Part shown: positions 1-7,822 of the stretch, in pieces
Position numbering within the stretch: position 1 is the stretch's first letter
How the letters are laid out: each line of letters starts with the position of its first letter
Assembly (NCBI GenBank): GCA_964631965.1
Contig: CAZWAR010000081.1
Location: 1 to 13,091 of the forward strand
Length of the DNA stretch: 13,091 nt
Direction: 5' to 3'
Source: CAIQPS01 sp964631965
GTDB taxonomy: Bacteria; Actinomycetota; Thermoleophilia; RBG-16-64-13
The notes under the pieces: model-generated
Told to the model about the DNA's origin: nothing
Database searches by the model: none
The model's input: only the letters and a program-made list of their open reading frames with translations
Made by a program: the position numbers and the translations under genes

Positions 1-276
1 GTCCGTCTCTCGCTCAGGGCCGCCCGGCCTGTACCCGAGAACATCAGAGCGCCCAGCGCCACTACCGGCGTCGGAGGGGAGGATATCGATCTCTCCCCCG
101 GGGTCGCCGGCCCTGCGCTCTGCGTAGGCGATCACCCGCTCTCCGGGCTCCAGTACTTCGGAAAGCCTTCGGACGATCAGGTCGTATGCCCGTGCGTCCC
201 CTGCACCCGTCCGCTCGAGCGCGGAGTATTCCTCCATGGCCTCTTCTAGACCCGGGTTCCTCGCGAGCAGGCCCAT
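1..276 (-). CDS. Hypothetical protein, N-terminal part, runs off left edge
   Basis: An uninterrupted minus-strand frame of 92 codons starts at ATG 274-276 and reaches the window edge with no stop. GGAGG lies 7 bases upstream of the ATG, a strong ribosome binding site that supports this start. The visible protein begins MGLLARNPGLEEAMEEY. It is charged and probably helical at first, then becomes Gly/Pro/Asp-rich, with no signal peptide or membrane segment. I do not recognise the family. It starts 28 bases after the stop of the dihydroorotate dehydrogenase-like gene on the same strand, so it is likely the third gene of the nifJ operon. The frame and start are fairly secure; the function is unknown. 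Confidence 0.6.
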   Translation of the reverse strand, partial: MGLLARNPGLEEAMEEYSALERTGAGDARAYDLIVRRLSEVLEPGERVIAYAERRAGDPGGEIDILPSDAGSGAGRSDVLGYRPGGPERETD

Positions 277-304
277 CTTCGATCCTCCCTCCAGGCGAGA
301 ACGT

Positions 305-1306
305 TCACGCGTAGCGAACCCCTCCTTCGATGATGCGGATGTAGTTGCCCCGCTCGAACGCCGCCGGGTCCGGCGAGTGTTGGAGGCCCATGCTCCCCTT
401 GGCCTGGGCCAGGCTGTCGTACTCATGCTCTTCGAGCCAGCGCTCCATCTCCTGCCGCACCTGGGCCAGGTGTTCAGGGCCGTGAAGAAGGAGGGCCGAG
501 ACCATCTGGACGGCGTCGGCACCACACATCACCGCCTTCAGTGCATCGAGGGCGGTGTGGCAGCCCCCGGTGCAGGCAAGGGACAACCCCACCCGGCTGG
601 AGAGCATGGCCAGGAAGCGGAGACGGAGCAGCAACTCCGACGAGTCGGAGAGCCTCAACCGAGGCAGTACCGCCAATTCCTCCACGTCGATGTCTGGCTG
701 ATAGAAACGGTTGAAGAAGACCACGCCGGACGCGCCGGCATCCTGTACGCGAGTAACGAGATTTGGGAACGAAGAGAAGAACTGGCTGAGCTTGACGGCG
801 ATCGGGATACCGGCGCTCGCCTTGATCTCGCGGGTGATGTCGACGACTCGCTGCTCCACCGAGCCGCACACCTCGGCCAGGTCGGCGCTGACGAAGTAGA
901 CGTTCAGTTCGAGAGCGTCGGCCCCGGCTTCCTCGATATAACGGGCGAACTCGACCCATCCACCGATGCTCGTGCCGTTCAGGCTCGCGACTACCGGGAC
1001 GGACACCGCCTCCTTCACCCGTTGTACGTGCTCGAGGTACCGCTCGGTGTCCACCCGGCGATATTCCTCCTGTCGGGGGAAGTACGTGGGAGACTCGAGA
1101 TAGCGCTCCTCGATGGCATCGATGTCCTGCACCTGCCTGAAGTGCTCGTTGACGATCTGCTCCTCGAACAGAGAGGGAAGCTGTATCAGGGGGGCGCCGG
1201 CTTCTTCTAGACGCCTGATGCTGTCCAGGTCCCAGCCCAGTGGCGAAGCGCCCGGCACCAGAGGGTGCGGGAGCTTGAATCCCAGGTAGTGTGTGGTGAG
1301 GTCCAT
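305..1306 (-). CDS. Dihydroorotate dehydrogenase-like flavoprotein (nifJ-associated type)
   Basis: A 333-residue TIM-barrel protein of the dihydroorotate dehydrogenase-like family (the group I know as PRK07565). Seen: an N-terminal LGFKLPHPLVPGASPLG segment, SLNGTSIGGW near 108-117, ADALELN near 130-135, VKLSQFF near 171-177, the family signature FFNRFYQPDID near 197-207, and a phosphate-binding TGGCHTALDALKAVMCGADA stretch near 247-264. These fit FMN binding. The loop after ELN reads VYFV rather than the SCPN of true class 1 PyrD, so the usual catalytic Cys is absent and pyrimidine synthesis is unlikely. The family's real substrate is not known to me. The ATG lies one base after the nifJ TGA, with its ribosome binding site (GGAGGGG) inside the nifJ end, so the two are almost certainly translationally coupled. 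The length is normal for the family. Confidence 0.9.
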   Translation of the reverse strand: MDLTTHYLGFKLPHPLVPGASPLGWDLDSIRRLEEAGAPLIQLPSLFEEQIVNEHFRQVQDIDAIEERYLESPTYFPRQEEYRRVDTERYLEHVQRVKEAVSVPVVASLNGTSIGGWVEFARYIEEAGADALELNVYFVSADLAEVCGSVEQRVVDITREIKASAGIPIAVKLSQFFSSFPNLVTRVQDAGASGVVFFNRFYQPDIDVEELAVLPRLRLSDSSELLLRLRFLAMLSSRVGLSLACTGGCHTALDALKAVMCGADAVQMVSALLLHGPEHLAQVRQEMERWLEEHEYDSLAQAKGSMGLQHSPDPAAFERGNYIRIIEGGVRYA

Positions 1307-1307
1307 G

Positions 1308-4300
1308 TCAATCCCCTCCATCCCCATCCTCGGCCGGGCCCCGCGCGGGACCAGAGCCGGTCTCGCTCTGGCCGCCCTCCTCCGCTTCCAGCCGGGCCTC
1401 CTTGGGTACTTGTTCGAGCGCGGCCAATTGGGCGGCAGAGGTATCCCCTGCCGCCTGCGGTGCACCGGCCGCCCGGGTATCTGCTCGGCTCGATATCCGG
1501 GACGGCATATGTGGTCGCTCCAGGCGGATACTCGGCCTGTTCGAGGAAGGTGGCTCTCCGTCGTCGGGATCGAGTTTCGCGAGCTTCTTGTAGAGTCGGT
1601 AGTGGTGGCGGGCCGCCCGGTCGGCCTGCTCGAACAGGCGGCGAGAACGGACCGGGTCGAGCCTCTCGAGCATACGGAAACGGATCTCCTTCTCGGCGAA
1701 GTCGTGGAAGCTGGCCCACGGCTCCCCCGAGTCGAGTTGCAGGGGGTGAAGACCCTCCTCCTTTCGCCGCGGGTCGAAGCGGTAGAGTGGCCAGCGCCCG
1801 GACTCCACCGCCAGCGTCTGTTGATCGCGGCCGTACGAGAGGTCGTAGCCGTGACCCACACAGTGCGAGTAGCCGATGACAAGCGATGGACCGTGGTAGG
1901 ACTCCGCTTCGAGCAGGGCCTGGACCGTCTGGGCGTCGCGGGCGCCCCAGGCCACCTGGGCCACGTAGATGTGGCCGTAGGTCATGGCCATGAGCCCCAA
2001 GTCTTTCTTGCTCTGTGTCTTGCCGGCGGCGGCGAATTTCGCCACCGCCCCCATTGGCGTCGCTTTGGAGGCCTGGCCTCCGGTGTTCGAGTAGATCTCA
2101 GTGTCGAGGACGAGCACATTTACGTTCCGCCCGGTCGCAAGGACGTGGTCGACTCCCCCGAAGCCGATGTCGTAGGCCCAGCCGTCTCCTCCTACGAGCC
2201 AGATACTGCGCCTCACCAAGAGGTCCGCCACGGCTTCCAGGCGACGGGCGGTGGGGTCGGAGAAGCCGGCGAGGGCGCGGCGCAGCGCGAGCACTCGCTC
2301 GCGCTGCGCAGCCACCCCGCGTTCCGACTCCTGCTCGGCGGTGAACAGCTGTTCGGCCAATCTCCCGAATCCGGCTTCTGCCAACTGGGGGACCAGCCGA
2401 GCCAGCAGGCCGCGCGCAACCTCCTCCTGCTTGTCCACCGCCAGCCTGAAGCCCAAACCGAACTCCGCATTGTCCTCGAACAGCGAGTTGGCCCAGGCCG
2501 GACCGCGCCCCGCGGCGTTCTGAGTGAACGCCGTCGAGGGAAGGTTGCCCGAATAGATTGAAGAACAGCCGGTAGCGTTGGCGATGAGCAGACGGTCGCC
2601 GAACAGTTGGCTGAGGAGCCGGACGTATTGGGTCTCCCCGCAGCCCGAGCAGGCCCCGCAGTACTCGAACAGGGGCTGCAACAACTGCGACGTCTTCACG
2701 TCGACAGGAAGCCCATCCCTCTCCAAGTCGGCCCGTTCTGGACTGGGCAGAGACAGGTAGTAGGCATAGTTGTCCCGCTCTACGTCGGCGTGCTCATGGT
2801 GCGGTTCCATGTTGATGGCCCGGTGACCGGGACTGGAGCGGTCCTTGCCCGGACAGGCGGCCACACAGAGACGGCATCCGGTGCAGTCGTCGGGCGCCAC
2901 CTGTACGATATACCGCTTGCCGGCAAGGCGGGCCCCCTTGGCCCCGGTCGAACGGAATCCGAGCGGCGCTCCTGCAAGGTCGGCCGGGTCGCACAGCTTC
3001 GTCCGAATGGCTGAATGGGGGCAGGAGAAGCTGCACTTTCCGCACTGGATGCAGAACTGCGGGTCCCAGATGGGGATCTCCAGCGCCATCGTGCGCTTCT
3101 CGTACTTGGTCGTACCCATCGGCCAGGTGCCGTCCGCCGGGTGGACACTCACGGGCACCTCGTCTCCCTTCCACTCCATCATGGGGGCGATGACATCGCG
3201 CACCACCCCTTCCGCGTCCCCGAAGTCGAGCCCCGTACGGGTGCGGTTCGAGGTCACTCGGTCGGGGACCTCGAGCCTGCGCAAACGCGCGAGGGTGGCA
3301 TCCACGGCATCCATGTTGCGCTTGACGATCGAGCCGCCCTTCTTTCCGTAGGTCTTCTCGATCGACTCCTTGATCCGGGAGATCGCGTCGTCGACCGGCA
3401 TGACTCCCGTGATCGCGAAGAAACACACCTGCATGACGACGTTGATGCGGAAGCCCAGTTTGAACTCCTCGGCCACGCCGAATGCGTCGATCGTCCAGAC
3501 GGCAAGTTGCCTGTCGACGATCTCCTGCTGCACTTCCTGGGTCAGGCTGTCCCATACCTCCTCTGGCGGATAGGGCGTGTTGAGCAGCATGGTGCCATGA
3601 GGGGCGGCGTAGGAGAGGAGATCGAGGCGATCGAGCAGCCGGTATTGATGGCAACCCACGAGATCGGCTTCCTTGATGAGATAGCTCGACCGGATCGGCT
3701 CCCGCCCGAAACGGAGATGCGAAACGGTGATGCTGCCCGACTTCTTGGAGTCGTAGACGAAATAGCCCTGGGCATAGCGCCCGGGCTCCTGCCCGATGAT
3801 CTTCACCGTGTTCTTGCTGGCCCCCACGGTCCCGTCGGCACCAAGTCCGAAGAGGACCGCGCACACGGTGTCCTTCTGCTCCAGCCGGAACGACGGGTCC
3901 ACGTCCAGCGACAGACCGGTCAGATCGTCACGGATCCCCACGGTGAAACTGTTCCTCGGGGTCTCCGTCCCCAGTTCGTCGAAGACCGCCTTCACCATCG
4001 CCGGGTCGAACTCTTTCGAACCCAGACCGTAGCGGCCGCCGATCACGAGAGGCTTCGGCTCAGCGACCAAAGGCGCCCGATCCCTTCCCCGCTCGACGGT
4101 CGGCTCCTTCCTCCTCCACCTGTCTCGCTGCGCTCGCTCCAGGGCCGCCAGCACCTCCAGGTAGAGCGGCTCCCCGAGCGAGCCCGGTTCCTTGGTCCGG
4201 TCGAGCACCGCGATCTTCCGCGTGGACTGCGGCAGCGCCGCCACGAAGGCCTCCACGGAGAACGGCCTGAAGAGACGGACCTGCACCACGCCCACGCGCT

Positions 4301-5294
4301 CGCCCTGCGCGGCGAGCGCCTCCACGGTCTCGCGCGCCACTTCCCCGCCGCTCCCCATGATCACTAGTACCCGCTCGGCCTCCGGGTGCCCGGTGTAGTC
4401 GAAGAGGTGGTAGCGCCTGCCGGTGAGCGCTGCCAAGCGGTCCATGGCCCCGCCGACGATCCCGGGCAAAGCGTCGTAGAAGGGATTGCCCCGCTCGCGG
4501 CCCTGGAAGTACGTATCAGGGTTGACCGCTCCGCCCCACAGCACCGGATGCTCGGGGCTGAGCGCCCGATCTCTATGGGCCCGCACCCAGTCATCGTCGA
4601 CGAGCGAGCGCAGATCGTCGTCCGACAGCAGTTCCAGAGTGTTCACCTCGTGGGACGTACGGAACCCGTCCATGAAGTGCAGGAACGGCACCCGCGACTC
4701 GAGTGTGGCCGCGTGTGCCACGGCGGCCAGATCGTGCGCCTCCTGCACCGAACCCGCCGCCAGGAAGGCGAAGCCCGTCTGCCGGCAGGCCATCACGTCT
4801 TGGTGATCGCCGAAGATGGAGAGGGCATGGGTGGCGATGGACCGCGCCGCCACATGGATCACGCAGGGAAGGAACTCGCCCGCGATGCGGTACATGTCGG
4901 GGATGAATAGCAGCAGCCCCTGGCTCGCGGTGAAACTCGTGGCAAGAGCCCCGGCCTGCAGTGCGCCGTGCACCGCCCCGGCCGCCCCCGCCTCGGATTG
5001 CATCTCCATGACCTCAGGGACGGTCCCCCAGAGGTTCGGCCGGCCGGCCACCGTCCATTCGTCGGCCAACTCGGCCATCGTCGAAGAGGGGGTGATGGGG
5101 TAGATGGCCGCCACCTCGGCGAACCGGTATGCGACCGACGCCACCGCTTCATTGCCATCGATGGTCACTCGGCGTCGCTCGGGCAAGAACGCCCGAGGTC
5201 TCTCGGTCCGACTGGATACCTGGCGGTGGGCTCCCTCTGCGACCAGGTTCTGCTCGTTACGAACCCGCTTGGTGGTCACGCCGCTCTCTGCCAT
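1308..5294 (-). CDS. nifJ: Pyruvate:ferredoxin (flavodoxin) oxidoreductase, single-chain
   Basis: Converts pyruvate and CoA to acetyl-CoA and CO2, reducing ferredoxin or flavodoxin; it acts in the cytoplasm. Length is 1328 residues against about 1170-1200 for most single-chain enzymes. Seen: YPITPSS at 65-71 (Thr68), Glu101 and Arg151, matching the substrate and TPP residues of the Desulfovibrio enzyme. Two 4Fe-4S motifs lie at C748/C751/C754/C758 and C804/C807/C810/C814. The proximal-cluster cysteines are C882, C885, C910 and C1145. The TPP motif GDGWAYDIG starts near 1036, with DTEIYSNTGGQ following. All twelve cluster cysteines are present, so it should be active. The ATG at 5294 has GGGAGG close upstream. 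An in-frame GTG at 5168 would give the usual N-terminus but has a weak ribosome binding site. About 87 C-terminal residues are disordered and Pro/Ala/Gly/Glu-rich. It is first in an operon with the dehydrogenase-like gene. Confidence 0.97.
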   Translation of the reverse strand: MAESGVTTKRVRNEQNLVAEGAHRQVSSRTERPRAFLPERRRVTIDGNEAVASVAYRFAEVAAIYPITPSSTMAELADEWTVAGRPNLWGTVPEVMEMQSEAGAAGAVHGALQAGALATSFTASQGLLLFIPDMYRIAGEFLPCVIHVAARSIATHALSIFGDHQDVMACRQTGFAFLAAGSVQEAHDLAAVAHAATLESRVPFLHFMDGFRTSHEVNTLELLSDDDLRSLVDDDWVRAHRDRALSPEHPVLWGGAVNPDTYFQGRERGNPFYDALPGIVGGAMDRLAALTGRRYHLFDYTGHPEAERVLVIMGSGGEVARETVEALAAQGERVGVVQVRLFRPFSVEAFVAALPQSTRKIAVLDRTKEPGSLGEPLYLEVLAALERAQRDRWRRKEPTVERGRDRAPLVAEPKPLVIGGRYGLGSKEFDPAMVKAVFDELGTETPRNSFTVGIRDDLTGLSLDVDPSFRLEQKDTVCAVLFGLGADGTVGASKNTVKIIGQEPGRYAQGYFVYDSKKSGSITVSHLRFGREPIRSSYLIKEADLVGCHQYRLLDRLDLLSYAAPHGTMLLNTPYPPEEVWDSLTQEVQQEIVDRQLAVWTIDAFGVAEEFKLGFRINVVMQVCFFAITGVMPVDDAISRIKESIEKTYGKKGGSIVKRNMDAVDATLARLRRLEVPDRVTSNRTRTGLDFGDAEGVVRDVIAPMMEWKGDEVPVSVHPADGTWPMGTTKYEKRTMALEIPIWDPQFCIQCGKCSFSCPHSAIRTKLCDPADLAGAPLGFRSTGAKGARLAGKRYIVQVAPDDCTGCRLCVAACPGKDRSSPGHRAINMEPHHEHADVERDNYAYYLSLPSPERADLERDGLPVDVKTSQLLQPLFEYCGACSGCGETQYVRLLSQLFGDRLLIANATGCSSIYSGNLPSTAFTQNAAGRGPAWANSLFEDNAEFGLGFRLAVDKQEEVARGLLARLVPQLAEAGFGRLAEQLFTAEQESERGVAAQRERVLALRRALAGFSDPTARRLEAVADLLVRRSIWLVGGDGWAYDIGFGGVDHVLATGRNVNVLVLDTEIYSNTGGQASKATPMGAVAKFAAAGKTQSKKDLGLMAMTYGHIYVAQVAWGARDAQTVQALLEAESYHGPSLVIGYSHCVGHGYDLSYGRDQQTLAVESGRWPLYRFDPRRKEEGLHPLQLDSGEPWASFHDFAEKEIRFRMLERLDPVRSRRLFEQADRAARHHYRLYKKLAKLDPDDGEPPSSNRPSIRLERPHMPSRISSRADTRAAGAPQAAGDTSAAQLAALEQVPKEARLEAEEGGQSETGSGPARGPAEDGDGGD

Positions 5295-5544
5295 CGTTCC
5301 TCCCTGGAAGCGGGCCCCTGGGCACATCGCCCCACTCGATCNNNNNNNNNNTCTGCCTACCCGTCCTGCCTCCGGCGAAAACGTGCTGGGCGAGGCGCGA
5401 TCACCCGGGTCCGGAAGGCCCACCCGCGCCGTCCGGCAGGCCCGAGCCCGACGACGTGAAGCTGGCGATGAACCGCCACCTGACGATACGATAGGGCCTG
5501 CGCTGGACACTGCCGGCTGAGCCGGCCGGACCGATGGGGGTCGG
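5295..5544. other. Divergent intergenic region between nifJ and metallo-hydrolase
   Basis: About 250 bases separate the nifJ start from the metallo-hydrolase start, so promoters for both directions should lie here. I found no convincing -35/-10 pair. A TACGAT at 5486-5491 on the plus strand is a weak -10 candidate without a matching -35. A 6-base inverted repeat, GCCGGC at 5512-5517 and 5521-5526 with a 3-base loop, sits 18 bases before the plus-strand gene. It could be an operator or leader hairpin. No gene with a ribosome binding site is visible. The N gap hides an unknown amount of sequence. Confidence 0.5.
5342..5351. other. Assembly gap of 10 N
   Basis: Ten consecutive N bases interrupt the nifJ upstream region. 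A round number of N usually marks a scaffold join of unknown true length, so the spacing between the divergent genes is not reliable. Reading frames that cross it are meaningless. Confidence 0.98.
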
Positions 5545-6465
5545 ATGCGTTTTCGAGTGTTCCTGCATAGCCATCTGGGGTTCCGCTCCACTTCAACGCT
5601 GTTCTACGGGGAGCGGGACGCCATCCTCATCGACGCGACCCAACTGCGAAGCGACGCTCATAGGATGACTGCAGAGCTCATCCTGATGCGCAAGAACCTC
5701 ACGCACATCTACGTCTCCCACTTCCATCCCGACCACCACTTCGGTCTCGGCGTGCTCGCCCAAGCCTTTCCGAAAGCGAAGATCGTTGCACTACCCAGCG
5801 TGGTGCGCGACATGGTCTTCACTTCGAGCGATAAGCTCGACACCTGGTCCATCGACAGGTTCGGACCCGACACTCCGGCCGGCACCACCATCCCTGTACC
5901 CATGGCCGAGCCCCGGCTCGAACTGGAGGGAGAAGAGCTGTTGTTCTCCGACGACTGGGAGGGCGACAGCGTCAATAACACGGCGGTCTGGGTGCCCTCC
6001 GCCAAGGTTCTGTGCGCCACCGATATCGCCTTCGACGACTGGAACGTCTGGTTCATCGAGAGCGACGTCGAGCGGCGCGTCAAGTGGCGACGGGCACTCG
6101 ATCGGCTGAAGGAGTTCGATGCACGCGTCGTGATCCCGGGCCATGGCAGCGAGCAGACCATGGCGCTCCTCGACCGGGCTGCGGCTGATTCCTCGTTTTC
6201 GTACACGTCCTCCATCGACTGGACCAGGAAGTACGTGGACTTCTACGAGGAGGTATTCCAAACGGCCCGCTCTGCCACCGAATTGGTGGACCGGGTGCGC
6301 GCCCGGTATCCCGACGTCAAGGGAAACGACTTCGCCATCGAGTGGTTGGCCCGCCTGCTATTCCCGCTGAGCGCCCCGGACTGGTTCGAAAAGCTGCCGG
6401 GAGAACCGGGAAAGATCTTCCTGAACCCCTCCGGACGGTACGACGGCGACCAACCCCGCGAATGA
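5545..6465 (+). CDS. Metallo-beta-lactamase-fold hydrolase
   Basis: A 306-residue protein of the metallo-beta-lactamase fold; these are mostly metal-dependent hydrolases of varied substrates, and the substrate here is not predictable. Seen: SHFHPDHHFG at 58-67, giving the HxHxDH metal motif (His59, His61, Asp63, His64). An Asp in the bridging position (ATD, Asp160) and a final metal ligand His200 in VIPGHG follow. At the place where most family members have GH before the ST/NT-x-x-x-x-PS strand, this protein has WEGDSVNNTAVWVPS, so the usual His seems replaced by Glu139. The C-terminal 80 or so residues are helical, like the substrate-lid extension of similar hydrolases. There is no signal peptide. 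The ribosome binding site is poor (GGGGGTCGG just before ATG). It is divergent from nifJ and convergent with the transporter gene. Confidence 0.88.
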   Translation: MRFRVFLHSHLGFRSTSTLFYGERDAILIDATQLRSDAHRMTAELILMRKNLTHIYVSHFHPDHHFGLGVLAQAFPKAKIVALPSVVRDMVFTSSDKLDTWSIDRFGPDTPAGTTIPVPMAEPRLELEGEELLFSDDWEGDSVNNTAVWVPSAKVLCATDIAFDDWNVWFIESDVERRVKWRRALDRLKEFDARVVIPGHGSEQTMALLDRAAADSSFSYTSSIDWTRKYVDFYEEVFQTARSATELVDRVRARYPDVKGNDFAIEWLARLLFPLSAPDWFEKLPGEPGKIFLNPSGRYDGDQPRE

Positions 6466-6544
6466 GAACGACGGTGCCGGTCGGGCGAGAGGCCGTGACT
6501 ACCGGTTGCAGCTCCGGATGGCACCGAAGCCGTGACCGTTGGTG

Positions 6545-7822
6545 CTAGCCCGCTTCCCCGGCGGGCTCGGCGCGGCCTGCGTCCGGTCTGCGATGGGGCG
6601 CGTACTTCTTGAGCGGGAACTGCAGCAAGAGTGAGAGCAGTGGCAGCGCGATCGCCACTGCCATGGCCACTCGCAACCCGTATTCCGCTGGGTTCCAACC
6701 AGAAGGGGCGAGAGCTGCGAAACGGTCCGACAGCCAGCCGGTCACCTGGCCGGCGACTGCGATCCCCAGATCGCCCCCGCCGGCAAGCAAGGCGAAGATG
6801 AGGGTCCCGGTGTACGGGAGATTGTCCGCGGCCACGATCAGCGTGCCGGTCCACAGCATCGACGAGCAGAAGCCGATGAACCCGAAGGCCACCAGCACCA
6901 ACCAGGCCGCAGGAACCAAAGCCACCACCACGTACAGCACCACGCAGGCGAACGATCCCCAGATCATGAGGCTGTTCATGTTGAGCCGGGCTCCCTTCTT
7001 CGCGTAGAGCAGCCTGGCGGCCGCCAGCATCGCCGAGAACAGGCAGAGGCCCACCACGTCACCGACGATCTTCGAAAGCCCCAGCCCCTCCTCCAGATAG
7101 GTCGAGCCCCACTGCACGATAAGGAGTTCTGTGGCGGCACCGAAGAAGATGGCGAAGAAGGCGAGGATGAACACGGGGCTGGCCAGCATGCGGCCCGTCT
7201 TCATCCGCTCGTGTCGGGGCACGATCGTGGGCAGAGGCACCCGCACGAAACGGAAGGTGTTGTACAGAGGGAGGAGGGCCCAGAGCAGTACGACAAGTTG
7301 CCACTGGTTGTTGCCAAGCAGGCGGATGAGGACGGTGGTAACCAGGGCCGCAGCGAAGATGCCGCCGGCGAACGCGCTGTGCATAATCATGAAATTGGCT
7401 TCGCTGTTGTCCGCCGGGATCGACTTGGTGATGGGAGAGAGCAGCACTTCCAGCAATCCTGCAGCGCCGGAGAAGAGCGCGGTGGCCACGGCGAACACCA
7501 CTAGCTCCCGACCTGGAACGATCCAGGGTGCACAGGCGAAGAGGGCCAGCCCCACCACGATCGCCAGCTGAGAACCGATGCAGAACGGCCGGTAGCCGTA
7601 CTTGTTCACAGGCCAGCCAAAGTAGAGGTCGGCCACGAACTGCGCGATGAAGTTCACCAATACGAGGAAGCCGAGCTCCGTGTAGCTGAGCCCGTAGAGC
7701 AGCATGAGGGGCACGAAGAGGAATGGTGACAGGTTCATCGTGGCGCTCTGGATGAAACCGGCCAGGTTGCAGGCGGTGAGCGTGCGCCGGTAGTCAGCGG
7801 CATCCGGCTTCGCACCCATCAT
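6545..7822 (-). CDS. MFS transporter
   Basis: A 425-residue integral membrane protein with about 12 hydrophobic segments in two halves, typical of the major facilitator superfamily; it should move a small solute across the inner membrane. Seen: a short cytoplasmic N-terminus, YRRTLTACNLAGFIQSATMN leading into the first segment, and a degenerate motif A loop between segments 2 and 3 (FGWPVNKYGYRP). A charged central loop lies near VRVPLPTIVPRHERMKTG, and the C-terminus is basic. The substrate cannot be told from sequence. The double ATG at 7822/7819 preceded by AAGGA with 7 bases spacing gives the start; more upstream starts would add a non-membrane, unlikely tail. It lies downstream of the aldo/keto reductase on the same strand, 118 bases apart, so co-transcription is plausible. 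A possible leader ORF overlaps its start. Confidence 0.92.
   Translation of the reverse strand: MMGAKPDAADYRRTLTACNLAGFIQSATMNLSPFLFVPLMLLYGLSYTELGFLVLVNFIAQFVADLYFGWPVNKYGYRPFCIGSQLAIVVGLALFACAPWIVPGRELVVFAVATALFSGAAGLLEVLLSPITKSIPADNSEANFMIMHSAFAGGIFAAALVTTVLIRLLGNNQWQLVVLLWALLPLYNTFRFVRVPLPTIVPRHERMKTGRMLASPVFILAFFAIFFGAATELLIVQWGSTYLEEGLGLSKIVGDVVGLCLFSAMLAAARLLYAKKGARLNMNSLMIWGSFACVVLYVVVALVPAAWLVLVAFGFIGFCSSMLWTGTLIVAADNLPYTGTLIFALLAGGGDLGIAVAGQVTGWLSDRFAALAPSGWNPAEYGLRVAMAVAIALPLLSLLLQFPLKKYAPHRRPDAGRAEPAGEAG

Noticed and set aside
236..1210. 324-codon plus-strand frame opposite the dehydrogenase-like gene
   Set aside because: The minus-strand frame has clear TIM-barrel flavoprotein motifs; this one has none.
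3015..4367. 450-codon open frame antisense to nifJ
   Set aside because: Shadow of the nifJ coding frame, rich in Arg/His/Leu, with no domain and no convincing ribosome binding site.
5295..5591. Upstream extension of the nifJ frame across the N gap
   Set aside because: It depends on N bases being in frame, and a good ribosome binding site with ATG at 5294 explains the start.
6547..6567. Hairpin AGCCCGC/GCGGGCT at the 3' end of the MFS gene as a terminator
   Set aside because: It overlaps the stop codon and has no T-run on either side; a terminator is not supported.
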